DNA of 64,000 nt from Onishia taeanensis (lineage in GTDB: Bacteria; Pseudomonadota; Gammaproteobacteria; Pseudomonadales; Halomonadaceae), in the NCBI RefSeq assembly GCF_900100755.1, contig NZ_FNCI01000001.1, positions 248,001 through 312,000 on the forward strand, in the 5' to 3' direction. The notes under the pieces were generated by a model. That model did no database searches and was not told where the DNA came from. It worked only from the letters and a program-made list of their open reading frames with translations. Shown here one piece after another: positions 45,548-53,065 of the stretch. The stretch's first letter is position 1. Every line of letters starts with the position of its first letter. The translations under genes were made by a program, and so were the position numbers.

Positions 45548-45844
45548 TCAGTAATCCGGGGTCGAATCTTGGGGCATTGGGCGAATGGCTCGCCGATCCA
45601 CCTTTCTCCATACCACCTCCTGCACGTTATGCCTCCGCAGTAGCAGATACACATGGGTACCGGGGCGCCACCAATCCGTATGATCGTAGTCAGCTAACCG
45701 GCCGCGCCCGCTGTAGATGCGCCCTTTCCATACGGCGTGGTACTCGACCATCTCGTGCTTAGGTGGCGAGAATCTATTGCCGTTGTACCAGCCGCGCCGC
45801 TCGAGGCGTTTTCGCCACTGAGTGATATCCAAACGCGTGGCCAC
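45548..45844 (-). CDS. Hypothetical right-end phage protein
   Basis: The 98-aa product (LDITQWRKRLERRGWYNG, EYHAVWKGRIYSGRG, WWRPGTHVYLLLRRHN) starts at GTG 45844, which has GGAGG eight bases upstream; the longer ORF to 46129 runs over the next gene in another frame. Basic and Trp/Arg-rich. Function unknown. Confidence 0.6.
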   Translation of the reverse strand: MATRLDITQWRKRLERRGWYNGNRFSPPKHEMVEYHAVWKGRIYSGRGRLADYDHTDWWRPGTHVYLLLRRHNVQEVVWRKVDRRAIRPMPQDSTPDY

Positions 45845-45845
45845 C

Positions 45846-46070
45846 TCAGGCCTCCACTGGCACCCAACTGACGAGCCATCCGGTATCGGAGCGTGTGATG
45901 TCCACGTTCTCGTTTTCGTCGATCTCGGAGATGATGCGATGCCAAGCGTCGATGTTGTCGCCGTCTTCCGGCCGCAGGTGCACCTGGCGGCATTTCCTAC
46001 GGTTTGCTCCTTGTATAGCAGTTTGGATGCGTTGCGACAGTTGATAGTAGCTACTAAATGGGTTTGGCAT
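45846..46070 (-). CDS. Hypothetical right-end phage protein
   Basis: The 74-aa product (PFSSYYQLSQRIQTAIQGAN, NIDAWHRIISEIDENENVDI) ends one base before the GTG of the 45548 gene, so the two look like an operon. First gene leftward from attR. Family unknown. Confidence 0.6.
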   Translation of the reverse strand: MPNPFSSYYQLSQRIQTAIQGANRRKCRQVHLRPEDGDNIDAWHRIISEIDENENVDITRSDTGWLVSWVPVEA

Positions 46071-46287
46071 GACAGATCTTTGATTTCTGTAATTTTATAC
46101 AGTATCAGGTAGAGGGATGCGGGCTGCAAGGCCTGGATGGCGTGGTACTATCGGCGCGACTCAGTGGCTGGTTTGTACGTCTAATTGTACGTGTTGGATC
46201 AGGCCCTTCCTTTATTTAGATGCGCGGTTACCTTGAGTTCGTCGCGAAAATTGCGGTGCATCAGATAGTTGTGAGAGAAATAGGAAC
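46071..46287. promoter_or_regulatory. Phage right end with TTGTACGT direct repeats; new upstream region of the channel gene
   Basis: TTGTACGT occurs at 46173-46180 and 46185-46192, and once near attL at 9086-9093. Integrase arm sites are usually short repeats flanking att, so these are candidates. The last 15 bases (GAGAGAAATAGGAAC) supply a ribosome-binding site to the channel gene. A clear promoter is not visible. Confidence 0.45.
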
Positions 46288-46340
46288 ATGAGCGAACCCT
46301 TCATCACCTGGCAGGCCCGCTTCGAGCGGCTGCGCGCCAA
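46288..46340 (+). repeat. attR, 53-bp direct repeat with attL
   Basis: Identical to 8936-8988. It is also the first 53 bases of the intact ion-channel gene, so the phage attP carries a working copy of this segment. Confidence 0.95.
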
Positions 46341-47115
46341 CAAGCTGTTCGAAGCCTGCGTAATCGCCATCATTCTCGTCTCGGCCTTGTTGATCGGTGC
46401 CAAGACCTACGAAGAACAGACGAGCCGCTTCGAGCAGGCGCTGTATTATTTCGATTGGGCGGTGACACTGTTCTTTCTTGTCGAGATACTGATTCGCCTG
46501 GCCGCCGAGCGGTCGATCAAGGATTTCTTCAAGAATGGCTGGAACGTCTTCGACACCGTGATCGTGGTGGCGAGCCTGATTCCGCTGGATGACTCGGAGA
46601 TGGTGCTGCTGGCGCGCCTGCTGCGGGTCTTCAGGGTGTTACGACTGGTCTCGCTGATTCCCGAGCTGCGCATTCTGTTGGCGGCGCTGATCAAGTCGAT
46701 TCCCCGCATGGGCTACGTGGCCCTGCTGATGTTCATCATTTTCTACATCTATGCCGCGCTTGGCAGCTTCCTCTTCCATGAGGTTGATCCCTTCCTGTGG
46801 GATAACATCTCGGTTGCCATGCTGACGCTGTTTCGTATCGCTACCTTCGAGGACTGGACCGATGTCATGTATGCGACCCAAGAGCTATATGCCTGGAGCT
46901 GGATTTACTATCTGACCTTTATCTTCCTGACGGCATTCATCTTTCTCAATATGATGATCGGTATCGTGCTTGACGTGATGCAGAAGGAAAGCGTGCAGAT
47001 GGAGATCGAGAATGGCACTGGCGAGGCCGGTGAACTGCATGCCTTGCGGCGTGATGTCAGGGCGCTGAGCGAGCAGATCACTCGCCTGGAGGAGGGGTTA
47101 TACCGAGACCGCTAG
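46288..47115 (+). CDS. Voltage-gated cation channel (bacterial NaV-like)
   Basis: The 275-aa protein has six membrane segments: S1-S3 at about 15-95, an S4 with repeated Arg (LLARLLRVFRVLRLV, about 106-120), S5 near 140-165, pore filter FRIATFEDWTDVM (about 181-193), and S6 near 200-230, then a C-terminal coiled coil (LRRDVRALSEQITRLEEG). This is the single-repeat sodium-channel pattern; the FEDW filter replaces the LESW of NaChBac. Ion choice is unproven. Its native upstream region was displaced by the prophage. Confidence 0.9.
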   Translation: MSEPFITWQARFERLRANKLFEACVIAIILVSALLIGAKTYEEQTSRFEQALYYFDWAVTLFFLVEILIRLAAERSIKDFFKNGWNVFDTVIVVASLIPLDDSEMVLLARLLRVFRVLRLVSLIPELRILLAALIKSIPRMGYVALLMFIIFYIYAALGSFLFHEVDPFLWDNISVAMLTLFRIATFEDWTDVMYATQELYAWSWIYYLTFIFLTAFIFLNMMIGIVLDVMQKESVQMEIENGTGEAGELHALRRDVRALSEQITRLEEGLYRDR

Positions 47116-47305
47116 TTGACAAGCGCTCGCCAGGCTGATTTGCTATGGGCATGAATAAGATATCTTTTGCCCTTCGACTAGACCTACGACTACTACTAGC
47201 AGGCCTTTGAGCCCGCCGGGCGACGCCGCGCGTCGCAATGTAGAGTCCAGAAAGTTCAGGTCGTTGAGGTAGCAAGATGTCATCCAGTCACATGTTTTCA
47301 AGCGT

Positions 47306-47380
47306 ATGCGTTATCCCGTCCTCTTGGGGCTCTTTCCCTCGAGGCCAGCGCATCGCATCTGTACCTCATTACCCATATGA
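47306..47380 (+). CDS. Possible leader peptide of leuA
   Basis: A 24-codon ORF reads VLLGLFPS early and has four Leu codons; it ends three bases before a 13-bp hairpin that precedes leuA. This arrangement resembles leader-peptide attenuation. No good ribosome-binding site is visible. An alternative ORF from 47278 has a GAGG but no Leu codons, so the case is open. Confidence 0.4.
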   Translation: MRYPVLLGLFPSRPAHRICTSLPI

Positions 47381-47383
47381 GAC

Positions 47384-47425
47384 CGACGCCCCGGCTTGCC
47401 CACAGCAGCCGGGGCGTCGTCGTTT
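47384..47425 (+). terminator. Attenuator-like hairpin before leuA
   Basis: A perfect 13-bp stem CGACGCCCCGGCT (47384-47396) with AGCCGGGGCGTCG (47407-47419) is followed by TCGTTT. It is 46 bases before the leuA start and 268 bases after the channel stop, so it is better placed to control leuA than to end the channel gene. Confidence 0.6.
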
Positions 47426-47464
47426 GTGCACGCCATCACCCACCCCGCGCCAGGAGTTCACGCC

Positions 47465-49171
47465 ATGATGCTCGCCGACCCGTCCAGTAAATATCGTCCT
47501 TTTGTTGCCGTCGATCTGCCCGATCGCCAGTGGCCCAGCAAGCGCATCGAGACACCGCCGCTGTGGTGCAGCGTCGACCTGCGCGATGGCAATCAGGCAC
47601 TGATTGATCCGATGGATCTCGAGCGCAAGAGGCGTTTCTTCGATCTGCTGGTTCAGGTGGGTTTCAAGCAGATCGAGATCGGTTTCCCGTCCGCCTCGCA
47701 GATCGACTTCGATTTCGCCCGCGAGCTGATCGAGGATGACCTGGTGCCGGACGACGTGACCATCCAGGTGTTGACCCAGGCGCGCCCGCACCTGATCGAT
47801 CGCACCTTCGAGGCCCTCAAGGGCGCGAAGAAAGCCATCGTGCACGTCTACAACGCCACCGATCCGGTATTCCGCCGCGTGGTGTTCAACGTCGACAAGA
47901 GCGACTGCATCAAGATTGCCTGCGACGCCACCGCGCTGATTCGCCAGCGCATGGAAGAGGCGCCGGAGACCGACTGGACTTTCCAGTACTCGCCGGAGCT
48001 GTTTACTACCACCGAGATGGATTTCGCCGTTGAGATCGTCGATGCGGTCATGGAAACCTATGGCGCCACGGCCGAGAAGCCGATGATCGTCAACCTGCCG
48101 GCAACCGTGGAGTGTGCGACGCCCAACAACTACGCCGATCAGGTGGAGTGGTTCTGCCGACACATCAGCCATCGTGATCATCTGATCGTCAGCGTGCATC
48201 CGCACAACGACCGGGGGACCGGCGTGGCCGCCGCCGAGCTGACCGTGATGGCCGGTGCAGACCGGGTCGAGGGCACCCTGTTTGGCAACGGCGAGCGGAC
48301 CGGTAACGTCGATATCGTTACCCTGGCCATGAACCTCTACACCCAGGGCGTGCATCCGGCACTCGATTTCTCCAACATCACGCCGATCATGCGTGAGGTC
48401 GAGCACTGCAACCAACTGCCGGTGCACCCGCGCCACCCCTATGTCGGCGACCTGGTGTTCACCGCCTTTTCCGGGTCCCACCAGGACGCGATCAAGAAGG
48501 GCATGGCCGTGCGCCGCGACAACCCCGACGCGGTCTGGGAAGTGCCTTACCTGCCGATCGATCCGATGGATGTCGGCCGCAGCTACGAGGCGGTGATCCG
48601 CGTCAACAGCCAGTCAGGCAAGGGCGGCATCTCCTATCTGCTCGAGCAGGAACACGGCATCGAGCTGCCGCGTCGCCTGTCCATCGAGTTCAGCCAGGTG
48701 GTGCAGGAAGTGGCCGACCGCACCGGTCGCGAGATTACGTCCCAGATGATCTACCAGGCCTTCAGCGACGAGTACCTGGACAAGACCGCGCCTTTTGCCC
48801 TGATCAATCATCGCCTGTCGTCCGAGCCGGATAGTCCGCGGGTACATCTGGAAGCGGTGATCGAGCACAAGGGGCAGCGTCAGACCATTCAAGGCGAAGG
48901 TAACGGGCCGCTGGCCGCCTTTATCAAGGCGCTCGTGGCATACGGCGTGGATGTCGAGATCATCGACTATCACGAGCACTCCCGCGGCCAGGGCGCCGAC
49001 GCCGAGGCCATCGCCTACGTCGAAGTGCGGGCTGGCGAGGAGTCGATCTTCGGTGTCGGCATCGACGAGAGCATCACCTCCGCCTCCATGAAAGGCGTGA
49101 TGGGCGCGCTCAACCGTCACCTGGACGATGAGCCGGTAGCGGCTAACGTCACCGCTGAGAGCTTGGCTTGA
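47465..49171 (+). CDS. leuA: 2-isopropylmalate synthase, long form
   Basis: The 568-aa product starts the leucine pathway by joining acetyl-CoA and 2-ketoisovalerate. The active-site segment [18 protein letters not shown] near 37-54 and [20 protein letters not shown] near 240-260 (metal His) are intact. The C-terminal regulatory domain (about 430-560) is present, so leucine feedback is expected. The ATG at 47465 has CAGGAG upstream. The longer frame to 47396 starts inside the hairpin and is rejected. Confidence 0.96.
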   Translation: MMLADPSSKYRPFVAVDLPDRQWPSKRIETPPLWCSVDLRDGNQALIDPMDLERKRRFFDLLVQVGFKQIEIGFPSASQIDFDFARELIEDDLVPDDVTIQVLTQARPHLIDRTFEALKGAKKAIVHVYNATDPVFRRVVFNVDKSDCIKIACDATALIRQRMEEAPETDWTFQYSPELFTTTEMDFAVEIVDAVMETYGATAEKPMIVNLPATVECATPNNYADQVEWFCRHISHRDHLIVSVHPHNDRGTGVAAAELTVMAGADRVEGTLFGNGERTGNVDIVTLAMNLYTQGVHPALDFSNITPIMREVEHCNQLPVHPRHPYVGDLVFTAFSGSHQDAIKKGMAVRRDNPDAVWEVPYLPIDPMDVGRSYEAVIRVNSQSGKGGISYLLEQEHGIELPRRLSIEFSQVVQEVADRTGREITSQMIYQAFSDEYLDKTAPFALINHRLSSEPDSPRVHLEAVIEHKGQRQTIQGEGNGPLAAFIKALVAYGVDVEIIDYHEHSRGQGADAEAIAYVEVRAGEESIFGVGIDESITSASMKGVMGALNRHLDDEPVAANVTAESLA

Positions 49172-49197
49172 AGCCTGAAGCCTGAAGCTTGAAGAAG

Positions 49198-49235
49198 AGA
49201 CACCCCCATCGAAGGCCTCGGTGGGGGTGTCTTCA
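49198..49235 (+). terminator. Intrinsic terminator after leuA
   Basis: AGACACCCCCA (49198-49208) pairs perfectly with TGGGGGTGTCT (49222-49232), then TCATT. It is 27 bases past the leuA stop. Confidence 0.82.
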
Positions 49236-49258
49236 TTGATTCTGACCTCAGGCTGTGA

Positions 49259-49330
49259 TTCGAGCTTCGAGCTTCGAGCTTCGAGCTTCGAGCTTCGAGC
49301 TTCGAGCTTCGAGCTTCGAGCTTCGAGCTT
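49259..49330. repeat. Ten-copy TTCGAGC heptamer array between leuA and epmB
   Basis: Seven-base unit TTCGAGC repeated 10.3 times without a mismatch. Its right end touches the epmB stop codon (TAA on the minus strand, 49329-49331). A looser seven-base series of CCTGAAG/GCTTGAA type lies at 49168-49193. Copy-number change is likely in such arrays. Confidence 0.95.
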
Positions 49331-50372
49331 ACAAGGGCGTCTTGCTAGCCGCGCCGGGTACTTCGCGCACCAGTCGCGGCATCAAGAAGCCGGGTAGGCG
49401 ATCCCGCAAGGCGTCCACCAGCGAGCGCGCTTCCTCATCGGGCACGTCAAAGTGGGCGGCCCCGCTCACCGGGTCGAGCACATGCAGGTAGTAAGGCAGC
49501 ACGCCGGCCTCGAAGAGTCGCTCCGAGAGATCGGCCAGGGCCGATACGCGGTCGTTGACGCCGCGCAGCAGTACGCTCTGGTTGAGCAGAGTGACGCCGG
49601 CCGCCTTGAGTCGCGCACAGGCTGCCGCCACTTCCCCGTCGATCTCCTGGGCATGGTTGGCGTGTAGCACCACCACCTTCTGCAGCCGGCTGCTACCCAG
49701 CCATTCGAGTAGTGCGTCATCGATGCGGGCGGGGATCACTACCGGCAGCCGGGTGTGAATACGCAGCCGCTTGAGATGCGGGATCTCCTCGAGGCGTGCC
49801 ACCAGCCAGGCGAGTTGGCGGTCGCTGGCGGCCAGCGGGTCGCCGCCAGAGAGAATGACTTCCTGAATCGAGGTATCGTCGCGCAGGTAGTCTAGCGTCG
49901 CCTGCCACTGCGCCCGGGAGGGCGAGTTTTCCTGGTAGGGGAAGTGGCGGCGAAAGCAGTAGCGGCAGTTGATGGCGCAGGCGGGGCTGGCGATCAGCAG
50001 CACGCGGCCTGCATATTTGTGTATCAGCCCCCGGCGCGGGGTGTGGTCCGCTTCCTCGAGGGGGTCAGCGACGAAGCCGTCCACGGCATCGGTCTCGGCG
50101 ACCAGCGGTAGGACCTGACGCAGCAGCGGGTCGTCGGGGTCGCCGGGACGGATGCGAGAAAGATAGGCCTCGGGGACGCGCACCTCGAACAGGGCGTGAC
50201 CGTCTCGGGCGCCGGGCAGGGCGCTCTCGCCAAGCCCTAGCCGGCGGCATAGCTCGACGGGATCGCGGACCACCTCGGCCAGCTGGCGCTGCCATGCAGG
50301 CGCGCTGGATGAAGATGAGGGCGGGGAGAGATCGCTTGCAATCTGCACATTGGCAGGGCTTCGGGTTATCAT
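49329..50372 (-). CDS. epmB: EF-P beta-lysylation enzyme EpmB (radical SAM)
   Basis: The 347-aa product is a lysine 2,3-aminomutase-like radical SAM protein. The cluster-binding Cys132, Cys136 and Cys139 lie in ACAINCRYCF. It turns L-alpha-lysine into R-beta-lysine for EF-P. The neighbour genes efp and epmA, divergent from it, confirm the role. Confidence 0.94.
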   Translation of the reverse strand: MITRSPANVQIASDLSPPSSSSSAPAWQRQLAEVVRDPVELCRRLGLGESALPGARDGHALFEVRVPEAYLSRIRPGDPDDPLLRQVLPLVAETDAVDGFVADPLEEADHTPRRGLIHKYAGRVLLIASPACAINCRYCFRRHFPYQENSPSRAQWQATLDYLRDDTSIQEVILSGGDPLAASDRQLAWLVARLEEIPHLKRLRIHTRLPVVIPARIDDALLEWLGSSRLQKVVVLHANHAQEIDGEVAAACARLKAAGVTLLNQSVLLRGVNDRVSALADLSERLFEAGVLPYYLHVLDPVSGAAHFDVPDEEARSLVDALRDRLPGFLMPRLVREVPGAASKTPL

Positions 50373-50469
50373 GCGCGCACACTATCATAGGGCGAGGGTC
50401 TGAGCCCGCGTCACATTTTCGATTCACGCCCGCCTCGTGGCCAGCGTGACCAACTATCGGTGAGGAATC

Positions 50470-51036
50470 ATGGCGAACTATTCTACCAACGAATTCAAGG
50501 GCGGTCTGAAGGTGATGCTCGATGGCGACCCCTGCGCGATCGTTGAGAACGACTTCGTCAAGCCGGGCAAGGGCCAGGCCTTCAACCGGGTCAAACTGCG
50601 TAACCTGATGACCGGTCGCGTCTGGGAGCGCACCTTCAAGTCTGGTGATTCCCTAGAGGGTGCCGACGTACTCGAGCTGGAAATGGAGTACCTCTACTCC
50701 GACGGCGACATGTGGTACTTCATGAAGACCGACGGCTCCTTCGAGCAGTATGCGGTCGAGAAGCGTGCCCTGGCAGACACCGAGAAGTGGCTCAAGGAGC
50801 AGGTGCCCTACACCGTTACGCTGTGGAACGACAACGCCATCAGCGTAACGCCGCCGAACTTTATCGAGCTCGAAGTCACCGAGACCGATCCCGGCCTCAA
50901 GGGTGATACCGCCCAGGGCGGCTCCAAGCCGGCGACACTGTCTTCCGGCGCCGTGGTGCGCGTGCCGCTGTTCATCAACGAAGGCGAGGTGCTGAAGATC
51001 GATACCCGCTCCGGCGAGTACGTCTCCCGCGCTTGA
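50470..51036 (+). CDS. efp: Elongation factor P
   Basis: The 188-aa product relieves ribosome stalling at polyproline. Lys34 in KPGKGQAF is the residue that receives beta-lysine. The three beta-barrel domains are full length. Its promoter region is shared with the divergent epmB. Confidence 0.97.
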   Translation: MANYSTNEFKGGLKVMLDGDPCAIVENDFVKPGKGQAFNRVKLRNLMTGRVWERTFKSGDSLEGADVLELEMEYLYSDGDMWYFMKTDGSFEQYAVEKRALADTEKWLKEQVPYTVTLWNDNAISVTPPNFIELEVTETDPGLKGDTAQGGSKPATLSSGAVVRVPLFINEGEVLKIDTRSGEYVSRA

Positions 51037-51094
51037 TGTCGAGCTCTGCCTGCGCTCGTAGCGGGCGCCAGGTTAGTGAGCCGCGTCCATTAAA

Positions 51095-51120
51095 GGCCAC
51101 ACTCTCGGGTGTGGCCTTTT
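51095..51120 (+). terminator. Intrinsic terminator between efp and epmA
   Basis: GGCCACAC (51095-51102) pairs with GTGTGGCC (51109-51116), then TTTT. It lies 20 bases before epmA, so efp can be made in excess over its modification enzyme. Confidence 0.85.
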
Positions 51121-51139
51121 GTTGTCTGGAGAACTATCG

Positions 51140-52114
51140 ATGAGCATTGATTGGCAGCCTACCGCCGAGATCGCGACCCTACGCGAGCGAGCCCGTCTGA
51201 CAGGGCAGGTGCGGGCCTTCTTCGCCGCCCGCCAGGTGCTCGAAGTCGAGACCCCGATGCTTGGCCATGGCGGCAGCACCGACGTACACCTTGACTCTTT
51301 GTCCTGTGAGGCGACGACGCCCTCAGGCCAAGAACGACTATGGCTGCAGACTTCTCCGGAATTCCATATGAAGCGGCTGCTGGCGGCCGGCAGTGGGCCA
51401 ATCTTCCAGCTCGCCCGCAGCTTTCGCGATGGCGAGGTGGGCAGCCGCCATAACCTCGAGTTCACCATGCTCGAGTGGTATCGCCCGGGCTTCTCGCTTG
51501 GCGCCTTGATCGATGAGACCGATGCCTTGATTCGCGAGGTGCTGCCGGGTGATCCCGGTCCGCAGCGCCGTCACCGCTATCGCGATCTGTTTCGCGAGCG
51601 GCTTTCCATCGACCCCTTCACAGAAGCGCTCGATGGGCTGCGCAGGATGGCCAGTGATAAAGGTGGGCTCGACATGGAGGATGCGCAGAGAGATGACTGT
51701 CTGGACCTGCTAATGAGCCTGGTCATCGAGCCGACCCTGGGCCGCGAAGGGCTTGACGTGGTGATTGACTACCCGGCCAGCCAGGCCGCGCTTGCCAGGC
51801 GCCACCAGGACCCGGAAGACGGTGCTTGGGTGGCCTCGCGCTTCGAGGTCTATCGTAACGGGCTGGAACTCGCCAATGGTTATGACGAGTTGACCGACGC
51901 CAGCGAACAGCAGGCGCGTTTTCACGAGGACAATAGCACCCGCCGGGCGCTTGGCAAGCCAGAGGTGAATGTCGATGAGCGCCTTCTGGCGGCACTTCGC
52001 GCAGGCATGCCCTCGGGCAGCGGAGTGGCTCTGGGCCTTGATCGGCTAATTCAGCTGGCGCTTGGCAAGGGTAGCGTTGCCGACGTAATGGCATTTGCCG
52101 CGCCTCGCGCTTGA
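51140..52114 (+). CDS. epmA: EF-P lysine ligase EpmA
   Basis: The 324-aa product is a class II lysyl-tRNA synthetase paralogue without the tRNA-binding domain; it attaches beta-lysine to EF-P Lys34. Class II motifs are visible: VETPMLG (motif 1), SFRDGEVGSRHNLEFTMLEW (motif 2) and SGVALGLDRLIQLALG near 300 (motif 3). The ATG at 51140 has GGAG upstream. Confidence 0.95.
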   Translation: MSIDWQPTAEIATLRERARLTGQVRAFFAARQVLEVETPMLGHGGSTDVHLDSLSCEATTPSGQERLWLQTSPEFHMKRLLAAGSGPIFQLARSFRDGEVGSRHNLEFTMLEWYRPGFSLGALIDETDALIREVLPGDPGPQRRHRYRDLFRERLSIDPFTEALDGLRRMASDKGGLDMEDAQRDDCLDLLMSLVIEPTLGREGLDVVIDYPASQAALARRHQDPEDGAWVASRFEVYRNGLELANGYDELTDASEQQARFHEDNSTRRALGKPEVNVDERLLAALRAGMPSGSGVALGLDRLIQLALGKGSVADVMAFAAPRA

Positions 52115-52120
52115 CGGCGA

Positions 52121-52178
52121 GCGGGCAAGATCTTGCCCGCTGGGCAACTTCTTGCTCGATTCCAGGCAAGATCTTGCC
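52121..52178. repeat. GGCAAGATCTTGCC palindromes between epmA and hcp
   Basis: A 20-bp perfect palindrome GCGGGCAAGATCTTGCCCGC (52121-52140) and a 14-bp core GGCAAGATCTTGCC (52165-52178) flank a diverged copy (GGGCAACTTCTTGCT, 52142-52156). They could end epmA transcription or bind a regulator of hcp. Confidence 0.65.
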
Positions 52179-52245
52179 CGCTCTTGTCATGGGTTAATTG
52201 GCTGAATTTTAATAAATGATTGATTCCTAAGGGTTGTCTTTAGTA

Positions 52246-52261
52246 TGGCATTGGGGTTGCT
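52246..52261 (+). promoter_or_regulatory. Sigma-54 promoter of hcp
   Basis: TGGCATTGGGGTTGCT matches TGGCAC-N5-TTGCW at all but one position, with GG and GC exactly ten bases apart. It lies 52 bases before the hcp ATG. RpoN control of hcp is known in other T6SS clusters. It implies an enhancer-binding activator encoded elsewhere. Confidence 0.87.
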
Positions 52262-52312
52262 CTAATCTGGCTGTCCACCGGACATCGCCACTCAACGTCA
52301 AGGAGCAGACAC

Positions 52313-52831
52313 ATGCCTACACCATGTTATATCAGCATCGAAGGCCAGACTCAGGGCAACATCACCGCCGGTGCCTTCACCCCTGAGTCCGTCGGCAACA
52401 TCTATGTCGAAGGTCACGAAGACCAGATGCTGGTGCAAGAATTCAAGCACATCGTCACTGTGCCGACCGACCCGCAGTCCGGTCAGCCTTCCGGTCAGCG
52501 CGCTCACAAGCCGTTCATCTTCACCGTGGCCCTCAACAAGGCCGTGCCGCTGATGTACAACGCCCTGGCCTCCGGCGAAATGCTGCCCAACGTCGAGCTG
52601 AAGTGGTACCGCACCTCTGTTGAGGGCAAGCAGGAGCACTTCTTCACCACCAGCCTGACCGACGCCACCATCGTCGACATCAACCTGCGCATGCCCCACG
52701 CCCAGGACACCAACAAGTCTGAGTTCACTCAGCTGATGGATGTGTCGCTTGCGTACCGCAAGATCGATTGGGAACACACCGTCGCCGGCACCTCCGGTTC
52801 TGACGACTGGCGCGCCCCGGTCGAGGCCTAA
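52313..52831 (+). CDS. hcp: Hcp, T6SS tube protein
   Basis: The 172-aa product (CYISIEGQTQGNITAGAF, ESVGNIYVEGHEDQMLVQEF, EMLPNVELKWYRT) is a standard Hcp, forming the hexamer rings of the T6SS inner tube. Its gene has its own sigma-54 promoter. It lies 234 bases before vgrG. Confidence 0.97.
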   Translation: MPTPCYISIEGQTQGNITAGAFTPESVGNIYVEGHEDQMLVQEFKHIVTVPTDPQSGQPSGQRAHKPFIFTVALNKAVPLMYNALASGEMLPNVELKWYRTSVEGKQEHFFTTSLTDATIVDINLRMPHAQDTNKSEFTQLMDVSLAYRKIDWEHTVAGTSGSDDWRAPVEA

Positions 52832-52842
52832 GGCCTTGCTCT

Positions 52843-52908
52843 GACGGTGCCTCTCCAATGCTCGCGCCGGCGGGCACCGTCTTCGTCGCCAGGGCCTTGG
52901 CCCTGGCG
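52843..52908 (+). repeat. Two inverted repeats after hcp
   Basis: GACGGTGCC/GGCACCGTC (52843-52851 with 52873-52881) and a perfect 10-bp stem CGCCAGGGCC/GGCCCTGGCG (52887-52896 with 52899-52908). No T-run follows, so they may slow transcription between hcp and vgrG or protect the hcp message. The rest of the gap (52909-53065) shows nothing clear. Confidence 0.6.
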
Positions 52909-53065
52909 GCGGCATAGGTAAGCGTTTGCCTATAGATGTTGTCAGCGATCACTTACATATGCCGTCGACGCCTTGTCATGGCGAACCGCACGCGTAACCT
53001 ATTGCTGCCGCCAGCCATTTGCGCTGGCGGTCTGCGTAACGGACACGGCCTCCAGGAGGGATGCC

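Larger units (their letters stand above)
8936..46340. mobile_element. Lambda-like siphovirus prophage, about 37.4 kb
   Basis: The element is bounded by a 53-bp perfect direct repeat and carries an integrase, a CI/Cro-type switch, replication genes, a lysis cassette, terminase, an HK97-type head and a long non-contractile tail set (tape measure, tube, G/GT chaperones, no sheath). All expected modules are present in order and most genes overlap by ATGA junctions. The only lesions I see in phage genes are one frameshift in a G8 tract (34641-34648) and one gene without a clear start (32045). It therefore looks recently acquired and possibly inducible. Confidence 0.95.

Noticed and set aside
47278-47468. 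63-codon ORF before leuA with a GAGG upstream
   Set aside because: Composition is not protein-like and it runs through the terminator hairpin; kept only as an alternative leader.
49259-49330. Possible CRISPR array
   Set aside because: The unit is seven bases with no spacers, so it is a simple tandem repeat.
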